64,000 nt of DNA from DASPHG01 sp963849605 (GCA_963849605.1 CAWKHX010000002.1:806001-870000); one strand, 5' to 3'. Numbered from the stretch's first letter, positions 53,941-63,528 are shown. A program made the numbers and translations. The notes: generated from the letters alone by a model not told the origin.

Positions 53941-55857
53941 ATGCCCCGCGCCGTCACAGCGCTCGCGGCGGCGCTGTTGGCCCTCGTGGGAGCCACGGCG
54001 CTCGCGCTCGCCCAGGGCGGCACGACGCCGCCCAAGGGCGAGAAGCCGACGGACGAGGTCCGATACCGCGACGGCCAGCTGAACCGCTACCTGCTCGGCG
54101 GGACTTGGCACGTCCGGCTCGACCCGACGGACCAGGGCGAGGCCCAGGGACTTCCCACCAATCCCTCCCTCACAGGCTGGGGGCCCACGACCGTCCCGAA
54201 CGCCTGGAACGCGCGGGACCACTCCGACAACAGCCAGCGGGGCACCGTCGCGTGGTACCGAAAGGACTTCACGCTCCCCTCGCGCGACGCCGCGCTTGGC
54301 TGGAAGCTCCGCTTCGAGTCGGTCAACTACCGCGCGAAGGTGTGGCTGAACGGCGTCCTGATCGGCGAGCACGAGGGCGGCTACGTGCCATTCGAGCTGC
54401 CCACCACCGGCCTTGTGCGCGACGGCGTCAACCGGCTCGTGATCCGGGTCGACAACCGCCGCACGAACGCCGACATCCCGCGCGGCTACGAGCGTCCGAA
54501 CGGCCGTCCGGGCGGTGGCTGGTGGAACTACGGCGGGATCCTGCGCGAGGTCTACCTGCGCAGCTTCGAGTCCGTCGACGTCGAGTCGGTGCGGGTGCGC
54601 ACGGAGATCTCGGAGTCGGGCAAGCGGGCGTGGCTGCGATTCGGCGTACGGCTCGACAACCCCGGCACGGGCGGCTCGCGCGTCCGGCTCCGCACGACCG
54701 TTGACGACCGCGAGCGGATGTCGCGGCCGATCAGGGTCGCCGGGGGCGAGAGCCGGTTCGTCTCGTACACCCGGCTCGTGCGCGAGCCGCGACTGTGGGA
54801 GCCGGGAGCGCCCGAGCTCTATTCGGTCCGTGTCGAGGCGGTCCACGGCGGGCGCGCCCTCTCCGGCTACAGCCTCCACGTCGGCATCCGGGAGATCCGC
54901 GTCACCGACGACGGCCTGCTTCTGATCAACGGCAAGCGGGCGCGCCTGTTCGGGTCCGACATGCACGAGCAGCACCCTCGCCGGGGCGCGGCGCTGCGAC
55001 CGCGCGACCGCGCGCGCGACATGCAGCTCGTGAGCGACCTGGGCGCGAGGCTGATCCGGTCGCACTACCCGCTCCACCCGGAGTACCTCGAGCTCGCGGA
55101 TCGGATGGGCGTAATGGTCTGGGACGAGGTCCCGGTCTTCGCCCAGGGTTACAAGGGCTTCGAGGTGCCGGGAGTGACGGACAAGAGCCTCGCCAACGTC
55201 CAGGCGATGGTCGAGCGCGACCTGAACCACCCCTCGGTGCTCGCGTGGAGCATCGCGAACGAGCTGAACGGCCGCATGACCGAAGACCAGGAGGACTACA
55301 TCCACCGCGCGGCCAAGCTGCTCAAGCGGCTCGACCCGACTCGCCTGCGGACGATCGTGATCTTCGGCTGGCCGCTCGCGCCGCCGTCCGACGTCTACCA
55401 CGAGCTCGACGCACTCGGGATCAACAGCTACTTCGGCTGGTACGACGGCCCGAACGGCTCGACTGAGAGCCGCCGCCGCCTCGGCCCCTTCCTCGACCAG
55501 ATGCACGAGTACTACCCGGAGCTCGCTCTGTTCGTGACGGAGTACGGCGCCGAGTCGAACCACAGCGGTCCCGCGGACCGGAAGGGCACCTACGAGTTCC
55601 AGCGGGACCTCCTCCGCTACCACGCGAAGACCTACATCTCGAAGCGCTACCTGAACGGCGCGCTCACCTGGGTGCTGAAGGATTTCCGCTCCCGCCCCGA
55701 CTGGAACGGCGGCAGCCCGACGCCGCAGCCGCCGTGGAACCAGAAGGGGCTCGCGGAGGCGCGCTGGCACAAGAAGCCGGCGTTCGCGACGATCGCGAAG
55801 CTCTACAAGTCAGTGCGACCGGTCGCGCGCAGGCCCTACTTCAGCGCCAGCCGGTAG
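53941..55857 (+). CDS. Secreted family 2 glycoside hydrolase (beta-glucuronidase-like)
   Basis: This 638-residue protein has a signal peptide (1-24), a sugar-binding jelly roll (about 45-185), an immunoglobulin-like domain (190-290) and a TIM barrel. The acid/base Glu is in SIANELNG and the nucleophile Glu is in VTEYGAES, as in GH2 beta-glucuronidases and galactosidases. ATG 53941 starts the signal peptide and has a -10 box 7 nt upstream. Confidence 0.9.
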   Translation: MPRAVTALAAALLALVGATALALAQGGTTPPKGEKPTDEVRYRDGQLNRYLLGGTWHVRLDPTDQGEAQGLPTNPSLTGWGPTTVPNAWNARDHSDNSQRGTVAWYRKDFTLPSRDAALGWKLRFESVNYRAKVWLNGVLIGEHEGGYVPFELPTTGLVRDGVNRLVIRVDNRRTNADIPRGYERPNGRPGGGWWNYGGILREVYLRSFESVDVESVRVRTEISESGKRAWLRFGVRLDNPGTGGSRVRLRTTVDDRERMSRPIRVAGGESRFVSYTRLVREPRLWEPGAPELYSVRVEAVHGGRALSGYSLHVGIREIRVTDDGLLLINGKRARLFGSDMHEQHPRRGAALRPRDRARDMQLVSDLGARLIRSHYPLHPEYLELADRMGVMVWDEVPVFAQGYKGFEVPGVTDKSLANVQAMVERDLNHPSVLAWSIANELNGRMTEDQEDYIHRAAKLLKRLDPTRLRTIVIFGWPLAPPSDVYHELDALGINSYFGWYDGPNGSTESRRRLGPFLDQMHEYYPELALFVTEYGAESNHSGPADRKGTYEFQRDLLRYHAKTYISKRYLNGALTWVLKDFRSRPDWNGGSPTPQPPWNQKGLAEARWHKKPAFATIAKLYKSVRPVARRPYFSASR

Positions 55858-57053
55858 ACCGGGCCGTTGAGCGACGCGGCGTAGACGCGGCCGCGCGCGT
55901 CCTCGCCGAAGGTTGAGACAGCTGCGGCACGCTGACGTCGAATTCCCGGCGGTCCGCTGCGCTGCCCGGGCGCAGCCGGGCGCCGCGCACGATGCCCTCG
56001 CACAGGTCGCCGTAGACGTAGGTCCCGCGCAGGCTCCCGTACGAGCGGTGGCGCAGGACGTAGCCGCCCGTGATCGAGCAGAAGCCGGAGCTCGTGCGAG
56101 TGCTCGATGCACGGGCGCGATGTGGCCGGGGGCACTCGTCCCGTCGTCGTACCGGTGGGTCCCCTCGAACGCGTTCCAGCCGAAGTTCGCGCCGCTGCCC
56201 GGCTCCTGCGGCGTACGAAGTCGACCTCCTCCCACGTCCTTCTGGCCGACGTCGGCGATCACGAGGTCGCCGGTCTTGCGGTCGAACGAGAACCGCCACG
56301 GGTTGCGGAGGCCGTAGGAGTAGACCGCGGGTTTCGCCCCCGCCGGCCGCGGAACGGGTTCGAGCGCGGGATGCGCGGCTTGCCGCTGGGGTTGATGCGG
56401 AGGATCTTCCCGAGGTGTCGAGCCGAGGTCCTGGCCCGGATCCGAACGGGTCGCCCGCGCCGCCGCCGTCGCCCAGGCCGATGTAGAGGCGCCCGTCGGG
56501 GCCGAACTGGAGCTGGCCGCCGTTGTGGTTCGAGTAGGTCGAGTGGTCCTGGGTCAGGATCGTCCGCGCGCTCCGACTTGCGCGCGCGGTTGCGCCGGCC
56601 CTTGAACTCGACGACCTTGATGTCGCCGCCGTCCTGCGTGTAGTAGACGTAGAAGCGGCGGTTCTTGCGGTAGTTCGGCGCGAACGCCATCGACAGGAGC
56701 CCCCGCTCGCCGCCGGCTGCGACCCGTCCCGGATGTCGAGGAACGGCCGCGTCCCGCTTGCGCCCGCGTTGGACGACGCGGATCGTGCCCTCCTGCTCGA
56801 CAACGAACAGTCGGCTGCGGTCGCCGGGCGGCGCGGTCACGTATGTCGGGTTCGAGAACATGCCGACGAGCCGCCGCTTCAGGCCCGTGACGGCCGCGTC
56901 GTCAGCCGGCGCGCCTGCGGCCGTCGGCTCGGTGACGGCCATCGGCGCGGGCTCGTCGTCGGACCCGTTGCAGGAGGCGAGCGTCGGCACGGTGAGGAGC
57001 ACGGCGGCGCAAGCGCGGGAGATCACGCGCCGCAGGATGCCAAAGTGCGGCAC
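55836..57053 (-). pseudogene. PQQ-dependent sugar dehydrogenase-like gene, broken by many frame changes
   Basis: Pieces of one glucose/sorbosone dehydrogenase beta-propeller follow each other in different frames: a lipoprotein-like start (LLTVPTLASC), NPTYVTAPPGDRSRLFVVEQ, FLDIRDG, GERGLLSMAFAPNY, FGPDGRLYIGLGDGG, LGKILRINPSGKPR, IADVGQK, ANFGWNAFEGTHRYDDGT, ITGGYVLRH and finally VYAASLNGPVYRLALK. At least eight frame changes are needed, several of them compensating within a few dozen bases. All family blocks remain, so local sequence error is more likely than decay. The start is GTG 57053 or 57026. Confidence 0.75.
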
Positions 57054-57054
57054 T

Positions 57055-57960
57055 GTGAAAGCGCTGGTGACAGGCGCGACCGGCTTCGTCGGCGGACGGT
57101 TGACGCAGAGGCTCGCCGCGGACGGCGTCGAGGTCAGGTGCCTCGTCCGCGACAGGGACCGCGCGCGCCACCTTGCGGCTGCCGGCCACGAGCTGCACGA
57201 GGGCGACGTGACCAGGCCGGAGACCCTTCGCGGCGCCGGTGAGGGGATCGACGTCGCGTACTACCTCGTGCACGGAATGGGTCGCGGCGCGAGCGACGAC
57301 TTCGAGCAGCAGGAGCGCCGCTCGGCGACGGCCTTCGCGGACATGGCCGCGCGGGAGGGCGTCACACGCGTGGCCTATCTGGGCGGGCTCGGCGAGACGC
57401 CCGGTTCGAAGCACCTCCGCAGCCGGCACGAGACGGCTCTCGTCCTCGGCGAGAAGGGACCGCCGCTGACGTACTTCCGAGCCGCGATGGTGGTGGGCGC
57501 GGGCAGCGAGTCGTACAAGACGCTGCGGTACCTCGTCCAACGGCTGCCGGCGATGATCGCGCCGGCGTGGCTGAAGACCCGGACGCAGCCGATCGCGATC
57601 GACGACGTGCTCGAGTACCTCGCCGCGGCTCCGCACGTCGACCTGGTTGCCGGCCGCGAAGTGCAGATCGGCGGCCCGGACGTGCTCTCGTACGGGGACA
57701 TGCTCGACCGCATGGCCGAGGCCCTCGGCACTTACCGGCGGCCGAGGGTCCCCGTCCCGCTGCTGACGCCGTGGCTCTCGTCGCTCTGGATCGGGCTGGT
57801 CACGCCCGTCGACGCGGGCGTCGCCCGGCCGCTGATCGAGGGGCTGTCGACGGAGACCGTCGTAACCGACCGGTCAGGGGCAGACCTGTTCGATGTGACG
57901 CCCACCCCGTTCGACGACGCCCTCCGCGCCGCCATCGCCGACGATCACTCGACGACGTAG
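57055..57960 (+). CDS. NmrA/NDUFA9-like NAD(P)-binding protein
   Basis: This 301-residue atypical SDR starts VKALVTGATGFVGGRLTQ and has CLVRDRDRARHL and YYLVHGMGRG. It lacks the Tyr-x3-Lys catalytic pair, as is usual in NmrA-like sensors and quinone-binding relatives. GTG 57055 is 1 nt from the start codon of the divergent sugar dehydrogenase gene. Function unknown. Confidence 0.82.
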   Translation: MKALVTGATGFVGGRLTQRLAADGVEVRCLVRDRDRARHLAAAGHELHEGDVTRPETLRGAGEGIDVAYYLVHGMGRGASDDFEQQERRSATAFADMAAREGVTRVAYLGGLGETPGSKHLRSRHETALVLGEKGPPLTYFRAAMVVGAGSESYKTLRYLVQRLPAMIAPAWLKTRTQPIAIDDVLEYLAAAPHVDLVAGREVQIGGPDVLSYGDMLDRMAEALGTYRRPRVPVPLLTPWLSSLWIGLVTPVDAGVARPLIEGLSTETVVTDRSGADLFDVTPTPFDDALRAAIADDHSTT

Positions 57961-58388
57961 CGAACGAAGTCGTCGGCCTTCGTGAACGAGTCGTACAGCG
58001 CTCGCGCCCGCGCGTTGCCCTCGCGGGTGTGCCAGTAGACCTTGTCCCACCCGTTTGACCGCGCGCGCTCGAACACCGCCTCGATGAGTGCCCGCCCCGC
58101 GCCCCCGCCCCGAGCCGCGGGCGAGACGAACAGATCCTCGAGGTAACACGTGTCGGCCGCGCCCCACGTGCTCGGGTGGAGGACGCAGTTCACGAACCCG
58201 ACGACCTCGCCGTCCTGTGCCGCGACGAGGCCCTCCAGCGGCTCGCCCGGGTCGAGCAGTCGCCGCCACGTCTCCGCGGTCACCTCCGGAGGCACCTCTG
58301 TCTCGTAGAAAGCGCAATAGCCATCCCACAGCTTTCGCCAGTCACGCTCGTCGGGAGCGGAGGCTGCTCGCACCTCGATGCCGGACAT
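57945..58388 (-). CDS. GNAT-family N-acetyltransferase
   Basis: This 147-residue protein has LEDLFVSPAARGGGAGRAL for acetyl-CoA binding and YWHTREGNARARALYDSF in the late motif. It is a compact GNAT enzyme of unknown acceptor. The 3' end overlaps the convergent NmrA-like gene by 16 nt. Confidence 0.9.
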   Translation of the reverse strand: MSGIEVRAASAPDERDWRKLWDGYCAFYETEVPPEVTAETWRRLLDPGEPLEGLVAAQDGEVVGFVNCVLHPSTWGAADTCYLEDLFVSPAARGGGAGRALIEAVFERARSNGWDKVYWHTREGNARARALYDSFTKADDFVRYVVE

Positions 58389-58664
58389 GCACGGAGCCTC
58401 GCATAGCCTCGTTTCCGTGAGAGGGGCGGGTATGAAATCGGGCTGAATAGTCGAAGTCCGGGTGCACGCCAGTGCACGTGCGAGACCGACAGCCCGTTCG
58501 GCTGCACATGGGCCGGACTGACGGCCACCCAGTTGGCCCCGCGGGCCGCAGCGTCCTCTCGACCCGGCTAGAGCTCCCCCTTCACGGGAAGCAGAAGTGA
58601 CCCGATTGCAGCCACGACTCCTGGGAGCCGTGGCACTAGGAACACGCGCGATACTGCGCGGGCG
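58389..58664. other. Non-coding interval
   Basis: No credible gene is seen in these 276 bases between the GNAT and NTF2-like genes. The base composition is less GC-rich than the surroundings. No convincing hairpin or repeat was recognised. Confidence 0.5.
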
Positions 58665-59066
58665 ATGTCGCAGGAGAACGTGGAGCTGGTGCGACGGTTA
58701 GCCGAGGTCTGGACCGGGCGCTACACCGAGGCTGCGGAGGCGCTTGTGCGGCCTCGCCTTGCGCCGGACTTCGAGGTACACCCGCTCTATCTCGAACGGA
58801 CCTACAAGGGTGTCGAGGGTATCCGCCAGCTGTGGGCGGACATCGACGAGATCTGGCAGGACTACCGCTTGGAGTTAGGGGAGATCGTTGACCTCGGCGA
58901 GCACGTGCTCGCGCTCGCGCACATCACCGCGCGCGGGACAGGCAGCGGCGTCCCGATCGACGAAGAGATCGCCCTGCTCTGGGCGTTCGAGGGCGACAAG
59001 GCCGTTTGGATGAAGTCCTTCATGTCCAAGAGGGAAGCGCTCGAAGCCACCGGGCTGCGGGAGTAG
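58665..59066 (+). CDS. NTF2/SnoaL-like protein
   Basis: This 133-residue protein starts MSQENVELVRRLAEVW and ends ALEATGLRE, the standard frame of a large NTF2-like family in Thermoleophilia. The fold is a small cone that binds ligands or acts as an isomerase/hydrolase; the activity is unknown. A second copy follows after 3 nt. Confidence 0.88.
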   Translation: MSQENVELVRRLAEVWTGRYTEAAEALVRPRLAPDFEVHPLYLERTYKGVEGIRQLWADIDEIWQDYRLELGEIVDLGEHVLALAHITARGTGSGVPIDEEIALLWAFEGDKAVWMKSFMSKREALEATGLRE

Positions 59067-59069
59067 GCG

Positions 59070-59471
59070 ATGTCCCGGGAGAACGTGGCGCTGGTCTACC
59101 TAGGCGCTGAGGCCTTCAACCGGCGCGACCTCGATGCCTTCCTCGCGCTCACCGACCCCGACGTGGAGTTCACCTCCCGACTCGCGGAGCTGGAGGGAGG
59201 CAGCCCCTACCGCGGCCACGACGGCGTCCGGAGCTGGTGGGAGAACGTCTTCGGCATCTGGTCGGACGTGAGCGCGGAGATCGGAGAGGCACGAGACCTT
59301 GGAGACGTGACCGTTACGCGGGTGCGCCTTCGCGGCCATGGCATCGAGAGCGACGCGCCCTGGGAGCAGATGCAATGGCAGGTCGCGGAGTGGCGGGAGG
59401 GGAAGGCAACCCGGTGGCGCACTTTCCTGAGCGAGGCCGAGGCGCTGGAAGCCGCCGGCCTACGGGAGTAG
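59070..59471 (+). CDS. NTF2/SnoaL-like protein
   Basis: This 133-residue paralogue starts MSRENVALVYLGAEAFNRRD and ends ALEAAGLRE. It starts 3 nt after the stop of the previous copy, so the two are co-transcribed tandem duplicates that have diverged strongly. Function unknown. Confidence 0.88.
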   Translation: MSRENVALVYLGAEAFNRRDLDAFLALTDPDVEFTSRLAELEGGSPYRGHDGVRSWWENVFGIWSDVSAEIGEARDLGDVTVTRVRLRGHGIESDAPWEQMQWQVAEWREGKATRWRTFLSEAEALEAAGLRE

Positions 59472-59480
59472 CGCCCAAGA

Positions 59481-59535
59481 GTCCGCGACGGCAAGGTGAC
59501 GAGGTTCGTCGCCTACGTGAGAAGCGAGCGAGCCT
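59481..59535 (+). pseudogene. Remnant of a third NTF2-like gene
   Basis: The frame reads VRDGKVTRFVAYVRSE, matching the C-terminal strand (RDGKV ... F) of NTF2-like proteins in this window, but there is no start or body upstream and the AEALEAAGL ending is lost. It begins 9 nt after the second copy's stop. It looks like a decayed or recombined paralogue end. Confidence 0.5.
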
Positions 59536-59679
59536 GCGGCGACCTCGGGCACTCTTCGAGGCCACCTCCGCAGACTCGTAGTCTCGCTGCCGCTTCGCGC
59601 GGAAAGCAGAAGGGGCAACTGGGCTTGTCGCGCGGTCCACCTACGTGCGAGGATCGGAGGCGGCGACAAGGAGGATCGC

Positions 59680-61236
59680 ATGAAAGAGCTCGTCTACCAC
59701 CGGCAACTGCTCCCGACCGCCGACCGCCTGGCCGACAAGCGGGCGTTCTTCGACAATTCGTACGAGGCGACCTACGGCGAGCACGTCGACCGGGTGTTGC
59801 GGCTCGCGGACGGGCTGCGCGGCCAGCTCGGCATCGGCCGCAACGAGCGCTTCGCGGTCATGGCCCTCAACGGCCACCAGTTCCTGGAGCTCTACCACGC
59901 CGCCTTCCTCGGCGCCGGGGTGATCAACCCGCTCAACCTCCGGCTCGCACCCAAGGAGCTCGCCTTCATCCTCGGCGACTCGGACACCAGGACCTGCTTC
60001 ACGGACGCCCCGTTCGCGCCGCTCATCGACGCCGTGCGCGCCGAGGCGGGGATCGACCAGGTGGTGCTGATCGGCGAGGGCGACGTGCCCCACGACGTCC
60101 GCTACGAGGACCTGCTGGCCGCGGGGGAGCCGGTCGTACCCGAGGAGCCCGAGGAGCACGACCCGGTCGTGCTCATGTACACCGGCGGCACCACCGGGCT
60201 GCCGAAGGGCGTGCTGCTCGACCAGCGGGCCGAGATGCTGAACATGTACCACGTCATGATGCGGTGGCGCGTCGAGGAGCGCGCGGGTGTACCTGCACCA
60301 GACGCCGATGTTCCATGCCGCGTCGATGGGCGGGATCCTGGGGATACCCGCCACGGGCGGCGTTTCGACGTTCGTGCCGATGTTCGAGCCCGGGGCCGTG
60401 CTCGACGCGATCGAGTCGCACGGGGTGACCTTCACGGTGATGGTGCCCACGATGATCGGGATGCTTCTCGACCACCCAGAGTTCGCGCCCGACCGGATGG
60501 CTTCGCTCGAGCTGCTCACCTACGGCGCGTCGCCCATGCCCGGCGCGCTGCTCGAGCGCTTGCTCAACCTGTTCCCGGATCTCGACATCCACCAGGGCTA
60601 TGGCATGACCGAGTGCTCGGCCGTGCTGACCTCGCTCGGGCCCGACGAGCACCGACTGGGCGGTGAGCTGCTGGGCTCAGCGGGACGGCCCGTGCCGGGC
60701 GTCATGCTCAGCATCCAGGACCCCGAGGGCAGGTCGCTCCCGCGGCGCGAGACCGGCGAGGTGTGCGCCCGAGCCGGCAACTTCATGCGTGAGTACTGGA
60801 AGCGACCCGAGGAGACGGCCGAGGCGTTCCGGGGCGGCTGGTACCACACCGGCGATGCCGGCTACCTCGACGAGAACGGCTACCTGCACCTGGTCGACCG
60901 GGTCAAGGACATGGTCGTGACCGGCGGCGAGAACGTCTACTCGGTCGAGGTCGAGAACGCGCTCGCCACACACCCGGCGGTCGCGCAGGTGGCCGTGATC
61001 GGCATCCCCGACGATCGCTGGGGCGAGGCCGTGCACGCCGTCGTGGTGCTCAAGCCGAACGTGGCCGCCACCGGGACGACCTCAAGGCCCACGCCCGCGA
61101 GCGGATCGCGGGCTACAAGCTGCCGAGGTCGATCGAGTTCCGCGACGAGCCGCTGCCGCTCTCGGGGGCGCTCAAGGTACTCAAACGCGAGCTGCGGGCA
61201 CCGTACTGGGAAGGCAGGGAGCGGGCCGTCCACTGA
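59680..61236 (+). pseudogene. AMP-dependent acyl-CoA synthetase with two frameshifts
   Basis: The first part (MKELVYHRQLLPTADRLADK onward) has the AMP-binding loop MYTGGTTGLPKGVLL. One extra G near 60283 moves the frame, and HQTPMFHAASMGG, GYGMTECSAV and GWYHTGDAGYLDENGYLHL follow. A lost C near 61075 moves it back, and the C-terminal lid with the catalytic lysine (LSGALKVLKREL) ends at TGA 61234-61236. Corrected, it is a complete ~518-residue ligase that activates a carboxylic acid to its CoA ester. Both indels are in short G/C runs. Confidence 0.82.
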
Positions 61237-61296
61237 CGGCGGTGCATGGAATGCGCATCTCGACAGCTCCGCCGGCCTGCGAGAGACTCGCAAGAC

Positions 61297-61686
61297 ATGT
61301 CGGAGGAGAACGTCGAGATCGTCCGGTCTATCTACGAGGCGACCAATCGCCGCGACTGGGACGCGGTGTTTCGCGACCAGCATCCCGACACTGAGCAGAT
61401 CCTTCCTTCGCCTGCTGGCCAGTACCGGGGGCGCGAGGAAATTCAGGGCTACTGGGAAGACTTTCTAACAGCATTTGACGTGGCCATCGCGGAGGCTGAG
61501 GAGGTCTTTGAGAGCGGCGACCAAGTCGTAGTCGTGGTGAAGACCCGGGCGCGGCCCAAAGGCAGCAGCGCCGAGATCGAGATCCGGACTGGACACCTCT
61601 GGACCTTCCGCGATGGCAAGGTCGCGTCGATGCGCCTCTTCCCCCAGCCCGAGAAGGCCCTCGAAGCCGCCGGGCTGGGGGAGTAG
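61297..61686 (+). CDS. NTF2/SnoaL-like protein
   Basis: This 129-residue protein starts MSEENVEIVRSIYEATNRRD and ends ALEAAGLGE. It is a third intact member of the NTF2-like family in this area, 61 nt after the acyl-CoA ligase gene. Ligand unknown. Confidence 0.87.
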   Translation: MSEENVEIVRSIYEATNRRDWDAVFRDQHPDTEQILPSPAGQYRGREEIQGYWEDFLTAFDVAIAEAEEVFESGDQVVVVVKTRARPKGSSAEIEIRTGHLWTFRDGKVASMRLFPQPEKALEAAGLGE

Positions 61687-61714
61687 CGGATCCGCGCGCG
61701 AATGCGACGACTGC

Positions 61715-62339
61715 TTATGCGCTCGCCGCGGCGGCGCCGGCCTCCTCCAGGCGGTCATCGCCCCAGAAGAGCTGCTCCCCGACCGCGACCGTCGGGAGGC
61801 CGATGACGCCTCGCGCCTGCGCCGCGTCGGTCGCGGAGCGGAGCGCGCTCTTGATCTCGGAGCTCGGCAGGCGCGGCGCGAGCCTCGTCCGCACCGAGCC
61901 CGCACCGGACGGCGACACCGATGATCGCGTCGTCGATCTGTGAGATGTCACGCCCCTCCGCGAAGGCGAGCCGAAACACGCCCTGGGCGAACGCCTCGAC
62001 AACACCGGACTGCTGCGCAAACGTCGCCAGACGCATGACGGCCAAGGTGTTCGGCGGCTGCCACCGCGCGTGCGCTGCAGCGTCCGCCGGCTCGTACACC
62101 TCCGGCCAGCGCCATTCGGGCATGCCGTACTGGGCCGCGCGGCGCACGATGTCCGCGCGCCGCTCGCGGCCCTCGTCGAAAGATGGCATCCAGTCGCGCC
62201 CGGAAGCGGCGATCAGCGGGGCTCCCCATACCGGCTGCCACGCCGCTGGCACCGGCAGCACACTCTCAATGCGGAAAGCAGCCAGGCACGAGTACGGCGA
62301 GAACAGGTCGAAGTAGAAGACCGGAACGTCGCTCGCCAT
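61715..62339 (-). pseudogene. DsbA-family (HCCA isomerase-like) protein with one frameshift
   Basis: From ATG 62339 it reads VPVFYFDLFSPYSCLAAFRIE, the start of the DsbA/2-hydroxychromene-2-carboxylate isomerase family, in which the second cysteine is absent. The frame breaks near 61890; the C-terminus (SSEIKSALRSATDAAQARG, IGLPTVAVGEQLFWGDDRL) continues in another frame to TAA at 61715. One extra base restores it. A 10-bp palindrome ACTGATCAGT (62357-62366) lies upstream. Confidence 0.78.
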
Positions 62340-62443
62340 GGGCAGCGAGCCTAACTACTGATCAGTGGCGTGTGGGAGCGTCGAGTCGCGCTATCGCAAC
62401 GCGCGAGAACGAGCAGCCGCGCACCCGGAGCGGGAGCTGAAAA

Positions 62444-62517
62444 TCGGGCTGCCCAGATTCGAACTGGGGACCTCTCCGACCCGAACGGAGCGCGCTACCA
62501 GACTGCGCCACAGCCCG
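62444..62517 (-). tRNA. tRNA-Pro (anticodon CGG)
   Basis: On the minus strand a complete cloverleaf is seen: acceptor CGGGCTG/CAGCCCG, D arm GCGC/GCGC, anticodon arm CTCCG/CGGAG with loop TTCGGGT (anticodon CGG, G37), and T arm CCCAG/CTGGG with TTCGAAT. The discriminator is A. CCA is not encoded. Confidence 0.97.
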
Positions 62518-62542
62518 AACGGCCCTCAGCGTAGCGACTCGG

Positions 62543-62788
62543 CTACGACGCAACCGCCTTGTAGTAGCGCACCGCGAGCCCCGTGAGGAGGGTCTGGAAG
62601 CACTCCTCGAGGGTCAGCTCGTTGTCCTTCGCATAGGGCGCCAGGCCGCGCTCCTCGATGGCGACGCTCTGCTCGATCACCTCTTCGACGAGCTCGGGAT
62701 GGCGGTCCGAGAAATAGGCGCCCATCGAGTAGAGGTTGGTGTCCATGAGCGACTCGAGGAACGGGTCGCCCTTCTTCTTCGCCGCCAT
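62543..62788 (-). CDS. Conserved hypothetical protein, 81 residues
   Basis: This small acidic, helical protein (SMGAYFSDRHPELVEEVIEQ, NELTLEECFQTLLTGLA) starts at ATG 62788, 16 nt after the sigma factor stop. No membrane segment or known motif is seen. It may be co-transcribed with the ECF sigma factor. I do not recognise a family. Confidence 0.7.
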   Translation of the reverse strand: MAAKKKGDPFLESLMDTNLYSMGAYFSDRHPELVEEVIEQSVAIEERGLAPYAKDNELTLEECFQTLLTGLAVRYYKAVAS

Positions 62789-62804
62789 GGGCGGCGGAGG
62801 CTAC

Positions 62805-63410
62805 CTACGCGACGGCTTCGGCCCGCGCGTACTCCTGCTGGAGTCGGCGGCGGGCGCGAAACAGCGCGCTCTCGACTGCCGGGCGCGTCATGTCCATCTT
62901 CTTCGCGATCTCGCGGTAGGACAGGCCCTCGAGCTCGCGCAGCACCAGCACTCGGTGATGGTTCTGCGAGAGCCCGCCGAAGGCCACGCAAAGCTGGTCG
63001 AGGCGCTCCTTGTGGAGGAACGCGTTCTCCGGGCGCGAGTGCGCCACGCCGACGAGCCGCAGCTGGTCGGCCGGCCGCAACGCGTCGTCCGCGTGGATCG
63101 AGACCTCCTCGGCGCGGCTCGTGCGCCTGTAGTGGTCGATCGCCGCGTTCTTCGCGATCTCGAAGATCCACGGCCGGAACGTGATCGTCGCGTCGGTCGC
63201 CCGCAGGCGCCGGAGCGCGGACAGGAAGATCTCCTGGACGAGATCCTCGGCGCGGCCGCGGTCGCGCACGCGCGAGCCGACAAACCGGGCGATCTGGGCG
63301 CTGTAGCGCCGGTAGAGCTGTTCGAAGGCGTGGTCGTTGCCACGCCGTACAGCCGCGATCAGCTGATCATCCGTCGCGGCATCCCCCGCGGACGCCATCC
63401 GGCTCGTCAT
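62805..63410 (-). CDS. ECF-type RNA polymerase sigma factor
   Basis: This 201-residue protein has sigma region 2 (about 28-95, with AEDLVQEIFLSALRRL and FRPWIFEIAKNAAIDHYRR) and region 4 (about 140-195, with GLSYREIAKKMDMTRPAVESAL). No anti-sigma gene is adjacent. It directs polymerase to a small regulon; no target is evident here. Confidence 0.92.
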   Translation of the reverse strand: MTSRMASAGDAATDDQLIAAVRRGNDHAFEQLYRRYSAQIARFVGSRVRDRGRAEDLVQEIFLSALRRLRATDATITFRPWIFEIAKNAAIDHYRRTSRAEEVSIHADDALRPADQLRLVGVAHSRPENAFLHKERLDQLCVAFGGLSQNHHRVLVLRELEGLSYREIAKKMDMTRPAVESALFRARRRLQQEYARAEAVA

Positions 63411-63488
63411 CCCCCTGCTGCCTCCCGTCGGTTCCCCTACCTAATGGAATCGGCCGCGCCGTCCTCCGCTAGACGGCTCCCCCGACCG

Positions 63489-63516
63489 ACCGGCGGTACC
63501 CTAGCGTACCGCCGGT
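63489..63516. promoter_or_regulatory. 28-bp palindrome before the Nif3-like gene
   Basis: Perfect 11-bp arms ACCGGCGGTAC and GTACCGCCGGT flank a 6-nt centre. The right arm runs into the -10 box TAATGT. No T run follows, so an operator is more likely than a terminator. Confidence 0.65.
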
Positions 63517-63521
63517 AATGT
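63516..63521 (+). promoter_or_regulatory. -10 box of leaderless Nif3-like gene
   Basis: TAATGT ends 7 nt before GTG 63529 and touches the palindrome at 63489-63516. Confidence 0.6.
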
Positions 63522-63528
63522 TGCAACG

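Noticed and set aside
62357..62366. Palindrome ACTGATCAGT before the DsbA-like gene as an operator
   Set aside because: At 10 bp it is short and could occur by chance; noted in the gene entry only.
62362..62553. A 63-codon minus-strand frame over the tRNA
   Set aside because: It reads through tRNA-Pro; the typical tRNA-derived string VAQSGSALRSG shows it is a shadow.
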